Shown: one piece after another, positions 17,964 to 25,696 of the stretch
Layout of the letters: each line of letters opens with the position of its first letter
How positions within the stretch are numbered: position 1 is the first letter of the stretch
Assembly (NCBI RefSeq): GCF_040151475.1
Contig: NZ_JBDKWG010000125.1
Coordinates: 1-64,000, forward strand
Direction: 5' to 3'
Origin: CAXBNB01 sp040151475
Lineage (GTDB): Bacteria > Bacteroidota > Bacteroidia > Cytophagales > Cyclobacteriaceae
Length of the DNA stretch: 64,000 bases
Program-made: the position numbers and the translations under genes
The notes under the pieces: generated by a model
Database searches by the model: none
Seen by the model: the letters and a program-made list of their open reading frames with translations, nothing else
What the model was told of the DNA's origin: nothing

Positions 17964-20084
17964 TCAGGATTGAGTAACCTCGTTTGGCAGGTAAACTTTA
18001 AATGTTGTTCCTTTTCCTGCTATACTTTCAACTTCGATGTTGCCATTGTGAAGTGTGACAAACTCATAGGTCAGTGTTAACCCTAAACCTATACCTTTTT
18101 CGCCACTAATGGATGGAGTGCTTTTCTTTTCATCAATGGAAAATAATATATCCATTTTATCTTTTGGTATTCCCATGCCTGTGTCTGAAACAAATAAAGT
18201 GACACCACTAATACCATTCTCTGCTTTTATCGATATTGTACCATCGTGTGGTGTAAACCTAAATGCATTGCTTAGCAGATTTCTGATAATTACATTAAGT
18301 CCGTTTTGATCAGCATAAACAATGGTACCCTCTGGAATATCAATTGTGATTTTCATATTTTTAGCCTGCTGATCTTCATTGAAAAAGGTGAGCTCCTTTT
18401 CAATGAAGGTATTGAGCACTATTTGCTTTGGCTTAAAAGGCATATTCCCTTGCTGAGTGACTGCCCAGTTGAGCAGATTGTCTAAAAGTTCATTCAGTTT
18501 GTTGGCTGAATTATCAATTCTATCCGCTACCATATTGATTCGCTCAAGCCGTCCTTTTTCCAGATGATTTTTGATCACTTTTCCTATACCGTGAAAAGAG
18601 GTAAGAGCACCCCGGATGTCGTGTGCTATGATTGCAAAAAATCGATCTTTAGTTTGATTTAGTCTGGTAAGTTCAGTTTGTGATTTGATTAAATTTAAGT
18701 TAGTTTTCTCCAGTTTTTCTTTATTCTGTTTTTGTAGCAGATAGAAAAATGAAATACTCAGAGCGAATAATCCCAAGAATATAGCTATAATTATGTACAG
18801 CCTTTTTTGAGATTTTTGCTGTTCTATTTCCAGCTCATTCAGTTGTCTTTTAGTGTGAAGATTTTTTATTTCCTGCTCTTTTTTTTCTGTTTCATACAAT
18901 GCAATTAGTTCATTGAATTTTGAATTTTTTTCTACATTGTACAGACTATCTTGAGCGGCCTTAAATTTGGTGTGGTATTCATAAGCCAGTTTAAAATTCC
19001 CAAGTTTTTCATATACCTGAGAAAAGCTTTCATAGGCTTCTAAAATCAATAGTTTGTCGTTGGTTTCTACAGCAAGCTGGTACGACCTTTTCATGTTATC
19101 CAGTGTGTTCTGATAGTCTTCTTTACTGAAATATACTTCACCTATATTACCATAGGCTACTGCCAGTCCTGTCTTATCGTTTATAGCTTTACTTATGGTC
19201 AGAACCTTTTGTAGATAGTCCAGAGCTGTTTCATGATCATTCAGTTCATTGTAAAGCAGGCCAATATTCGCCATGATCCAACTAATAGAAGTGGAGTCTT
19301 TTAAAGTCTTTTCGATTTCCAGGCCCTTTTGGTAGTATTCAAGAGCTTGTTTCTGTTTGGTACTGTCGCCACTATCTACACTCCAATCATGGTAAATGGC
19401 ACCTAAATTACCGAGGTTCAATCCAATGAATTCATTGTTATTCAGTGCTTTATTAATTTCAAGTGCCTGAAGAGAATATTTGGCAGAGTTTTCATAATCG
19501 AGTTGGTTGCTATAGAGTACAGATATATTGCTCAATATTTCTGCTATTCCTGATTTGTCATTGAGTTGTTCAAATAGGTCGAGTGATTGAAAGTAATACT
19601 TGAGAGCTGTGACGTAATCACCTAGATAATCATAGGTTACGCCGAGGTTGAATATTGAATTGGAATAAGCCACGGTATCTTTTAGCAGAAGGTTCAACTC
19701 CATTGCCTTTTGGTAATAATTTTTAGAATCAAGGTAGCTTCCAAGCTCTCCTTTATGATCTGCTAACAAAGTATATCCCTTTGCTCGTATATGTTTACTC
19801 TCACTGCTATTGGTCAATTCAAGTATGTGATTGGCAAGAGAATCAGCCAACCCTTCATTATTATTGCCATAGTGGTAATCATATATATCGCAAAGAATGA
19901 AAAATCTGACAGAATCATTTTCTGTAAGTTTCAATTCATTAGTCAGACTATCAATGTTTATATTATTTGCGAAAATATTTGTGCAAAAAAGAGCTATCAA
20001 CCAACAATGGATTATTGCTGTTTTTAGTACTGGTTTTGTTATAGACACTATTGAGAAATTAAAGGACGGTATAATATCATTCAT
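17964..20084 (-). CDS. TPR-repeat membrane sensor histidine kinase
   Basis: A 706-residue kinase. A signal sequence or helix around residues 20-40 leads to about eight TPR units in the periplasm (repeated 'A..Y...L.I....D..G.A....NIG..Y'), a coiled segment, a transmembrane helix near 428-447 (LYIIIAIFLGLFALSISFFY), a HisKA domain with His488 in 'IIAHDIRGAL' and a HATPase domain (NLLSNAFRFTPHDG, 'DTGMGIPKD', 'GIGLGLTLTYEFV'). It should autophosphorylate in response to an extracytoplasmic partner of the TPR region. No response regulator is adjacent, so the partner is unknown. Confidence 0.9.
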   Translation of the reverse strand: MNDIIPSFNFSIVSITKPVLKTAIIHCWLIALFCTNIFANNINIDSLTNELKLTENDSVRFFILCDIYDYHYGNNNEGLADSLANHILELTNSSESKHIRAKGYTLLADHKGELGSYLDSKNYYQKAMELNLLLKDTVAYSNSIFNLGVTYDYLGDYVTALKYYFQSLDLFEQLNDKSGIAEILSNISVLYSNQLDYENSAKYSLQALEINKALNNNEFIGLNLGNLGAIYHDWSVDSGDSTKQKQALEYYQKGLEIEKTLKDSTSISWIMANIGLLYNELNDHETALDYLQKVLTISKAINDKTGLAVAYGNIGEVYFSKEDYQNTLDNMKRSYQLAVETNDKLLILEAYESFSQVYEKLGNFKLAYEYHTKFKAAQDSLYNVEKNSKFNELIALYETEKKEQEIKNLHTKRQLNELEIEQQKSQKRLYIIIAIFLGLFALSISFFYLLQKQNKEKLEKTNLNLIKSQTELTRLNQTKDRFFAIIAHDIRGALTSFHGIGKVIKNHLEKGRLERINMVADRIDNSANKLNELLDNLLNWAVTQQGNMPFKPKQIVLNTFIEKELTFFNEDQQAKNMKITIDIPEGTIVYADQNGLNVIIRNLLSNAFRFTPHDGTISIKAENGISGVTLFVSDTGMGIPKDKMDILFSIDEKKSTPSISGEKGIGLGLTLTYEFVTLHNGNIEVESIAGKGTTFKVYLPNEVTQS

Positions 20085-20201
20085 GATAGAATTTATGACT
20101 TAAACGGACAATATCTGGTAAAGAGCCATTCTCTTATTAGCATTGTAAAAATGATTTAGAACTCAATATATGTAAAGATTTCCATAGCTGGTAATTAAAC
20201 T

Positions 20202-20239
20202 CCCGCTGCTAATCTCATCGAGATTTCAGCGGGTTTTTT
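20202..20239 (+). terminator. Strong hairpin with T-run, orphan terminator
   Basis: CCCGCTG and AATCTC pair with GAGATT and CAGCGGG around a three-base loop, followed by TTTTTT on the plus strand. No plus-strand gene precedes it within the window's annotated genes; the histidine kinase is divergent. It may end a lost gene or an unannotated transcript. Confidence 0.6.
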
Positions 20240-20306
20240 ATTGCCTTATTTCTACTATAACTCTTTAGATTTGATGTTGACATAGATCATATGCGAGCAT
20301 TGTAGC

Positions 20307-20519
20307 AACCTGAGTTCGATTCTAAAATTATTCAAAAACTCGTCATTCAGAGGCTTTTGGGCTGGGCTTTGCGTTGAAAGCCCTGCCTAAAGGGCAGACA
20401 AGCGTGAGAATCTCTTACTCATAGGGACTTTCACGTCGCTTCCTATCGCACTCTCCAATAAAAGCTCATCTGAGTGACGGTTACGAGTTTTTTTTCGTAA
20501 TATTAATCGAACTCAGGTT
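20307..20519. repeat. 213-bp imperfect palindrome, MITE-like element
   Basis: Both ends carry the same 15-base inverted repeat, AACCTGAGTTCGATT at 20307-20321 and its complement at 20505-20519. Further in, AAACTCGT (20336-20343) matches ACGAGTTT (20483-20490), and sequences around CATTCAGA...CTTTT pair with AAAAGC...CTGAGTG. The centre has extra small hairpins. No open reading frame is inside. The nested inverted repeats suggest a non-autonomous mobile element or a structured repeat of the REP kind. Confidence 0.65.
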
Positions 20520-20917
20520 AGTACTATAACGTTCATCATTTGAAAAACTGAGAATGAAAATAAGAGATTGGATAATTATGATTTCAGTAATGACAGGTTG
20601 ATTCGTAAATTATTGTTAATCACAAAGTTGAGAGAATAGTATTTCCATTCTTTTTTATATCTTTCTAAAAACATAAAGTTGTTTCTTGTAGTATTTTTGA
20701 TTCCTTCTCATTGGGACTTCCAGTTTGATTTTAGCACTTTCCAACAAGTCTAATTGTTAAAAATCAACCTTAGTGAGTGGCTCTATATTTGAGGAGTATT
20801 ATAAACTTCTTCTTATCTGATTTTTAGTAATGCTTCTATTTTTCTGCTGTGATCCTGAATTTGGAAAGGTTTGTAGTGTCAGTAATTGGTATAGTATTAG
20901 TGTTTATTTTCTTAGAA
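20520..20917. other. Gene-free AT-rich stretch
   Basis: I see no supportable gene. A 15-codon open frame starts at 20554 (MKIRDWIIMIS...) and could be the leftover start of a lost gene, but it ends at once. There is no strong hairpin after the PepSY gene end at 20918. Confidence 0.4.
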
Positions 20918-22141
20918 TTAAGGATAGTATGTTTTCTCGTTTATTGTGGTCTGAATTCTAGGTTTAGGAGCTAACCCATGTTGTTTTTTTACTGTTTTAT
21001 GATTTGTTCTGCTCTCTTTTTTTCTTCTTCCCATCCAAATCATAAAACCGGTTACCGGCAAGCTGGCCGATACGAGGCTGGCAAAAAATGCAAGAACCTT
21101 GCCCGGGAAACCCAGAATACTGCCTACGTGAATATCGTAGTTGAGCGAACGAATTTTTTCTCCGTTGTTCTTACTGATAAAGGTTTCCGTATTGAGAAGT
21201 TGTGCGGTGTACTGATCAAAGACCAAGGACACATCTCGTGTTCTTGCTTTGTATTTGACAAAAACACGTTGTGCAGCAATACTGTCTTGGGGTAAAGAAA
21301 TGAAATAACTTTTCGCATCAGGATAGTTCTGTTTGACCTTAGCATATACTTTATCCAATGGCCTTTGGTTGGTAAATTGTGTAGCATCAGAGAAAAGTGC
21401 TTCTTTTTTATTTTGAATTTTTTTGCCCCCATTAGCAACCCATTGTACACTATTATCAAACCAATCAAAAGCCCATACTAAGCCTGTTAAGGAAATAATT
21501 AAAGCAAAAAGCATCATGTAATATCCAAAAATATTATGCAGGTCATAATTCTTGCGTTTCCATTTTGTGCTAGGTTTCCAACGAAACCAAAACCGTTGTT
21601 TAGCAGCTTTTTTGTTCTTTGGCCACCACAAAACCAAGCCGGTAATAAGAGAAATAACAAAAATCAGACAAGCTACTCCTACGATAGGTTGACCAATTTT
21701 TGTTTTTAACAAGAGACTCCAGTGCAGCCAAAGTATTATTTGAAAAAATTCTGTTGTACTATTTTCCAGTTGCTGGATTTTGCCTGTATAGGCATTGATA
21801 TAAGTCGTATAGTAATATTCTCTTTGATCCCAAAACCAGATTCCGGATGCATTTTCTTTATTTTTGAAGGCTAAAAATCTGATCGTATTTTCATTAGTAT
21901 TATATATATGTATGCCAGTAGCTGATTTATTTTTGAGCGTGTCCTGTACCGTTTGGAGTAATTGACTAATCGGTATTTTTTCTTCTTTTATTTCGTTTGA
22001 ATGATAATGATCGTATATTATTGGTTTAATTTCTTCTTCAAAAACATAAATACACCCTGTAATTCCTAATATAAATACAATTATCCCAGATGCTAAGCCC
22101 AGCAACAGATGGGTCTTTCTAATAATTTTTTTGAATCCCAT
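20918..22141 (-). CDS. PepSY-domain inner-membrane protein of a siderophore uptake locus
   Basis: A 407-residue PepSY-associated membrane protein starting at ATG 22141 (MGFKKIIRKTHLLLGL). Membrane helices lie near the start (GIIVFILGITGCIYVF), at about 165-185 (VGVACLIFVISLITGLVLWW, followed by PKN), at about 205-225 and near 355-380 (LAFFASLVSASLPVTGFMIWMGRRKK). Relatives next to TonB-dependent siderophore receptors are thought to act as ferric-siderophore reductases or import helpers. It is 87 bases downstream of such a receptor on the same strand, with a hairpin between. An ATG nine codons upstream is possible but family members start at the chosen one. Confidence 0.85.
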   Translation of the reverse strand: MGFKKIIRKTHLLLGLASGIIVFILGITGCIYVFEEEIKPIIYDHYHSNEIKEEKIPISQLLQTVQDTLKNKSATGIHIYNTNENTIRFLAFKNKENASGIWFWDQREYYYTTYINAYTGKIQQLENSTTEFFQIILWLHWSLLLKTKIGQPIVGVACLIFVISLITGLVLWWPKNKKAAKQRFWFRWKPSTKWKRKNYDLHNIFGYYMMLFALIISLTGLVWAFDWFDNSVQWVANGGKKIQNKKEALFSDATQFTNQRPLDKVYAKVKQNYPDAKSYFISLPQDSIAAQRVFVKYKARTRDVSLVFDQYTAQLLNTETFISKNNGEKIRSLNYDIHVGSILGFPGKVLAFFASLVSASLPVTGFMIWMGRRKKESRTNHKTVKKQHGLAPKPRIQTTINEKTYYP

Positions 22142-22185
22142 TTTTTTCAAAAAGCTATAAACAAGCAATTATTACATAAGTAAGA

Positions 22186-22212
22186 ACACCTCAACCCTGT
22201 AGGTTGAGGTGT
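22186..22212 (-). terminator. Perfect 11-bp hairpin between the siderophore receptor and PepSY genes
   Basis: ACACCTCAACC and GGTTGAGGTGT pair perfectly around a five-base loop, just after the receptor stop codon. On the minus strand the following sequence is only moderately T-rich (TCTTACTTATG), so it may be a partial terminator or mRNA-stabilising stem that makes the receptor more abundant than the PepSY protein. Confidence 0.6.
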
Positions 22213-22228
22213 CTTGTCTCAAACACAC

Positions 22229-24559
22229 TTAAAATTTAAGCGTCAAGTTTGCAACAAAATTTCTGGGGGGTTGGGCTACTCCATAAGCATCCCAGTATTT
22301 CTGGTTAGTAAGGTTGTTAAGCTTTAAGCCGAATCGCCATATAGGATGCTCATAAAATAAAGTGGCGTTAAAAACTGAATAAGAAGGGGAATAGAAAACA
22401 TTATCACTAAACTTATAGGCTTTATCCACATAGTTGCTTCCAAAACCAACCCCTAAGCCAGGTAATGTTTTTTGAAATTTATAAGATACCCAAAAGTTAA
22501 TGGCATTTTCCGGAGCACCGGTTGCTTTATTTCCTTCTATGGATTCATCTGCTGCCTTTACAATTCGATTGTCATTATAGGCGTAACCTGCAATAATATT
22601 TAAACCTGTAATTGGATTGGCAATCAATTCAAAATCAAAACCTTTGCTCACTTGTTTGCCATCTTGTATCGTAAATCCATCAGCATTTGTTCTTGTAGCA
22701 TTGTCAATAGTTATATTATAATAACTTAATGTTGAACTTAATTTTTCATCAAATGCTTCTGTTTTGATACCACCTTCGTATTGGATGGCATATATAGGAT
22801 TCAGTGTTAATTGAGAACCATCTGGTTGGTTTACAGGTGCTGTGTTTTGAAAACCATTCATATAGTTACCAAAAACAGAGACTTGGTCTTTAACTACTTG
22901 ATAAACCAACCCTAATTTTGGTGCTAAAGCAGTTTGGTTATAGTCTTCTACACCGTCCATTTTTTTACGATTGAAGTGATCTAAGCGTAAGCTAAGCATG
23001 GTGGACAATCTATCTGTAAGGTTGATGACATCTGATACATAAGTACTTATAGTGTGATTTTCTCCATGATTCCAGCCAGTCCAATATCCAGGGATTAAAT
23101 ATGGATCAACATCTTCTTTTCTCAAAGCCCTAAAATCCGTTGTTATATCAATAGTATCTACAACGTCCGCACCCGTGTTCTTGGCATTGGCATTAACTTT
23201 TTGATGTCTATAATTAACTCCAGCTAATATGTTGTGTGTTATGCTACCTGTATTAAATTTACCATTAATGTTTTCTTGTATATTGACATAATTGTTATAA
23301 ATAGGACCCCAGACCCCCATTGTTCTCGTTGCTTCGGTTGGAGATAACCATGTTGCGTAATATTGGTAACTATAATCTACATCTTCCTCCACAAAGGAAA
23401 ATAATGTGGTCGATTTCCAATTGTCAGAAAGTTGATATTCTGCCTGTAAAAAGACCTTAGATGATGAAGTTTTGGCATTCGCATCATCATGAAACAAAGA
23501 TGTTCTGTAATCTAATTGAATATCATTCGGGTTTGTAATACCTGAATTTGTACCATAGCGATCATATCTTATACGTGTACTATTGGCATTAAATAGTTCA
23601 GCATCTAAAGTAAACGTAAGTTTGTCCGAAGCTTTGTACAAAAGACCTGGAGCTATTAAAAACGTGTTGTTGAACCCATAGTCTAAAAAACTTTTTTGTT
23701 TGTTAATGGCAGTGTTCAACCTGAATAATACTGTATTGTCTTTTGTTAAAGGTGTATTTATATCGGCTGTAAGTCTGTTCAACCCAAAACTGCCTGCTGT
23801 ATAGCTTATTTCTGTTTTCTTTATTTCATGTGGTTTTTTAGTGACCAAATTTACTACCCCACCAAAAGAAGATACCGATGCACCAAAAAGTGTTCCCGAT
23901 GGGCCTTTTAAAACTTCTATACGCTCTACATTGGCAATATCTACTGAAGAGCGACCTGATACGGTTTCCATTCCATTTCTTGCATTAACACCCGTTGTAA
24001 ACCCTCTAAATGTAATACCCAGACCTCCGGAAGGGTAGATAACCGGCACTGCACCTGGAGTATTCCTGGTTGCATCATTAATATTAAATACCACTTGTTC
24101 TTCAAGTAATTCTTTGCTTACAGCACTATATACCTGTGGGTTTTCCAGATTTTCCAATGGCATACGAGCAGCATAATCTGTTTCCTTATCTGCAAACTTG
24201 TTGGTTTCCCTGCTACTTAATACTTCTACATCATTAAGCTTAAGGACATCCTCAAACAGGGTAACTTCAGGTAGGAGGGTTTCTTCATCTTGATTTACCT
24301 TTACGTCAATCTCTTTTTTTATGTAACCTACAATTTGAAAGACGAACACCTGATTGCCTTCGGGTATTTTGTCGAGTATAAATCTCCCATTCTTATCGGT
24401 AATGGTTCCCCTATTGGTGTTCTTTAGACTGACACTGACAAATTCTAGAGGGATATCATTTTTATCGGTTATTCTACCGGATACACTGCCATTTTGTGCA
24501 TGAATTACTCCAGTACCAAGGAATAATGAAAAGATTAGAAGTAGTATTTTATTGTTCAT
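22229..24559 (-). CDS. TonB-dependent siderophore receptor
   Basis: A 776-residue outer-membrane receptor: signal peptide 1-21 (GVIHAQ), carboxypeptidase-D-like regulatory domain at about 24-100 (VSGRITDKNDIPLEFVSVSL), plug at about 135-245 ('DATRNTPGAVPVIYPSGG', 'VERIEVLKGPSGTLFGASVS', 'GGVVNLVTKKP') and a barrel ending LNNLTNQKYWDAYGVA...FVANLTLKF. The plug resembles FhuE/FoxA-type ferric siderophore receptors. With the PepSY protein downstream it forms an iron uptake unit. A perfect 25-bp palindrome overlaps its predicted promoter (24682-24718), which fits metal-responsive repression. Confidence 0.92.
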   Translation of the reverse strand: MNNKILLLIFSLFLGTGVIHAQNGSVSGRITDKNDIPLEFVSVSLKNTNRGTITDKNGRFILDKIPEGNQVFVFQIVGYIKKEIDVKVNQDEETLLPEVTLFEDVLKLNDVEVLSSRETNKFADKETDYAARMPLENLENPQVYSAVSKELLEEQVVFNINDATRNTPGAVPVIYPSGGLGITFRGFTTGVNARNGMETVSGRSSVDIANVERIEVLKGPSGTLFGASVSSFGGVVNLVTKKPHEIKKTEISYTAGSFGLNRLTADINTPLTKDNTVLFRLNTAINKQKSFLDYGFNNTFLIAPGLLYKASDKLTFTLDAELFNANSTRIRYDRYGTNSGITNPNDIQLDYRTSLFHDDANAKTSSSKVFLQAEYQLSDNWKSTTLFSFVEEDVDYSYQYYATWLSPTEATRTMGVWGPIYNNYVNIQENINGKFNTGSITHNILAGVNYRHQKVNANAKNTGADVVDTIDITTDFRALRKEDVDPYLIPGYWTGWNHGENHTISTYVSDVINLTDRLSTMLSLRLDHFNRKKMDGVEDYNQTALAPKLGLVYQVVKDQVSVFGNYMNGFQNTAPVNQPDGSQLTLNPIYAIQYEGGIKTEAFDEKLSSTLSYYNITIDNATRTNADGFTIQDGKQVSKGFDFELIANPITGLNIIAGYAYNDNRIVKAADESIEGNKATGAPENAINFWVSYKFQKTLPGLGVGFGSNYVDKAYKFSDNVFYSPSYSVFNATLFYEHPIWRFGLKLNNLTNQKYWDAYGVAQPPRNFVANLTLKF

Positions 24560-24626
24560 GATTATTCATGTTTTGATTTATGATTTAAAATATTTAAGGT
24601 TTACTTTTATTTTTTTACCTCATGAT

Positions 24627-24644
24627 ACCGTGTTTACTCACGGT
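24627..24644. promoter_or_regulatory. Small hairpin in the siderophore receptor leader
   Basis: ACCGTG pairs with CACGGT around a six-base loop in the predicted 5' leader of the receptor mRNA, about 70 bases before the start codon. Role unknown; it could affect translation or stability. Confidence 0.35.
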
Positions 24645-24681
24645 TTCAGAGGGCTTTTATGGTTTGTTCAAGCAAGCGATT

Positions 24682-24718
24682 GCAAAATCATTTATTATTT
24701 AGAATTGTTCTAAATAAT
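24682..24718 (-). promoter_or_regulatory. Promoter and iron-box-like operator of the siderophore receptor
   Basis: A perfect palindrome with 11-bp arms and a three-base centre, ATTATTTAGAA-ttg-TTCTAAATAAT, occupies 24694-24718. On the minus strand it is followed after three bases by TGATTTTGC (24690-24682), close to the Bacteroidetes -7 consensus TAnnTTTGC. The palindrome therefore covers the -33 region, as expected of a repressor site. The TTTAG...CTAAA core resembles the sites at the feo and dtxR promoters in this window but with seven instead of six central bases, so the regulator could be Fur or a DtxR-type protein. Confidence 0.6.
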
Positions 24719-25038
24719 GGCAAATGTAGGGTGGTATCTCATCTGAGTCAATACCTAATTGTAGTGAATCTTAATAGCTATATTTAGTGAGCATATATCT
24801 GCATGTAGTGCTAATCATAGTGGGTATTGATTCCCGAGATGAACAAACCATGAGAGGGAGCCTAGATATACCGATCTCATAACGAGCTACTGGCAATAAA
24901 AGACTGTATTTATTCAGGTTGATGAGATTCTTGATTGCCTGTGCTACTTCCAGAATGACGTGATAGTGAGCAAAGATTCGTAAATGTATTTGTCTGGTTC
25001 ATTCTCCAATAGTTGGTGGCTTCTTCGGAATTGTTATA
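24719..25038. other. Gene-free region with inverted repeat
   Basis: No gene. A 12-bp inverted repeat, ATGGTTTGTTCA at 24659-24670 and its complement at 24840-24851, brackets most of it, and TCAATACC / GGTATTGA form a second nested pair. A patch near 24922-24962 (GATTCTTGATTGCC...CAGAATGACG) looks like a degenerate dispersed repeat. I cannot say more. Confidence 0.4.
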
Positions 25039-25047
25039 TACTTTTGC
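25013..25047 (+). promoter_or_regulatory. Bacteroidetes-type promoter of the small membrane protein gene
   Basis: TTGG at 25013-25016 and TACTTTTGC at 25039-25047 match the -33 and -7 elements (TTTG / TAnnTTTGC) with a spacing of 22 bases, slightly longer than usual. The gene starts 20 bases later. Confidence 0.5.
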
Positions 25048-25067
25048 GCCTTTCAAATAGTTGATTC

Positions 25068-25538
25068 ATGCATAAAGTATTCAAACTGATTTCACGTATT
25101 ACGGCGTTTATTTTTTTAGGTATGTTGCTCTACGTTTATGCGTTTCTTCCCGATATGGTAAGCCTTTATTTTGACAAAAATGCCACCGGAGTTTTACGGG
25201 TAGGGAAGGAGTTGTTTTTTTACAGTGCTTTGGGATTGTTTATCGTTTCCACTCTGATACTTTCCTACATGAAAAAATCACTTAACCTGATACAAGTCAA
25301 TTCATCAGACGGTACTATGACTATGTCTATTGCTAAAAAATCTCACCTGCAAACATGGGCCAACAGCCTCTCTGTAGTCTTTAATCTTTTCTTCATTTTT
25401 ACTGTTGGTTTTGTAGGGTTGTTTCACAATGACGAGCATTTTAACATCTCATATTTTGCTGTCATTATATATATTGGCCCAATCCTTATGGTAGCATCAA
25501 TTTTTTACCTGATTTACATTTTATTTTTAAAGCACTAG
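25068..25538 (+). CDS. Small four-helix membrane protein (DUF1648-like)
   Basis: A 156-residue integral membrane protein with four hydrophobic helices: about 10-28, 48-65, 95-118 and 128-152. The stretch PDMVSLYFDKNATGVLRVGK after the first helix resembles the 'P..v..Hf...G.~d..g.k' core of DUF1648 proteins, which accompany some peptidases and signalling genes, but the match is loose. Function unknown. It stands alone, 158 bases before parE on the same strand. Confidence 0.65.
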   Translation: MHKVFKLISRITAFIFLGMLLYVYAFLPDMVSLYFDKNATGVLRVGKELFFYSALGLFIVSTLILSYMKKSLNLIQVNSSDGTMTMSIAKKSHLQTWANSLSVVFNLFFIFTVGFVGLFHNDEHFNISYFAVIIYIGPILMVASIFYLIYILFLKH

Positions 25539-25696
25539 TTCTGACTGTAAATCAGTTTATTATATAATTTGAGTTAAATACATGCTCAAATTAAAGTGTT
25601 TGTTTAAGTCATTTTTCAGCTTATTTTTTAGTAAAAAAATAAGTCGAAATAGTATATATTCACGATCATTTTACTTTAAAAATTCATAAAAAGAGG

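Noticed and set aside
20554..20601. Fifteen-codon frame MKIRDWIIMIS... in the gene-free gap
   Set aside because: Too short to support as a gene; could be a remnant start but no continuation in any frame.
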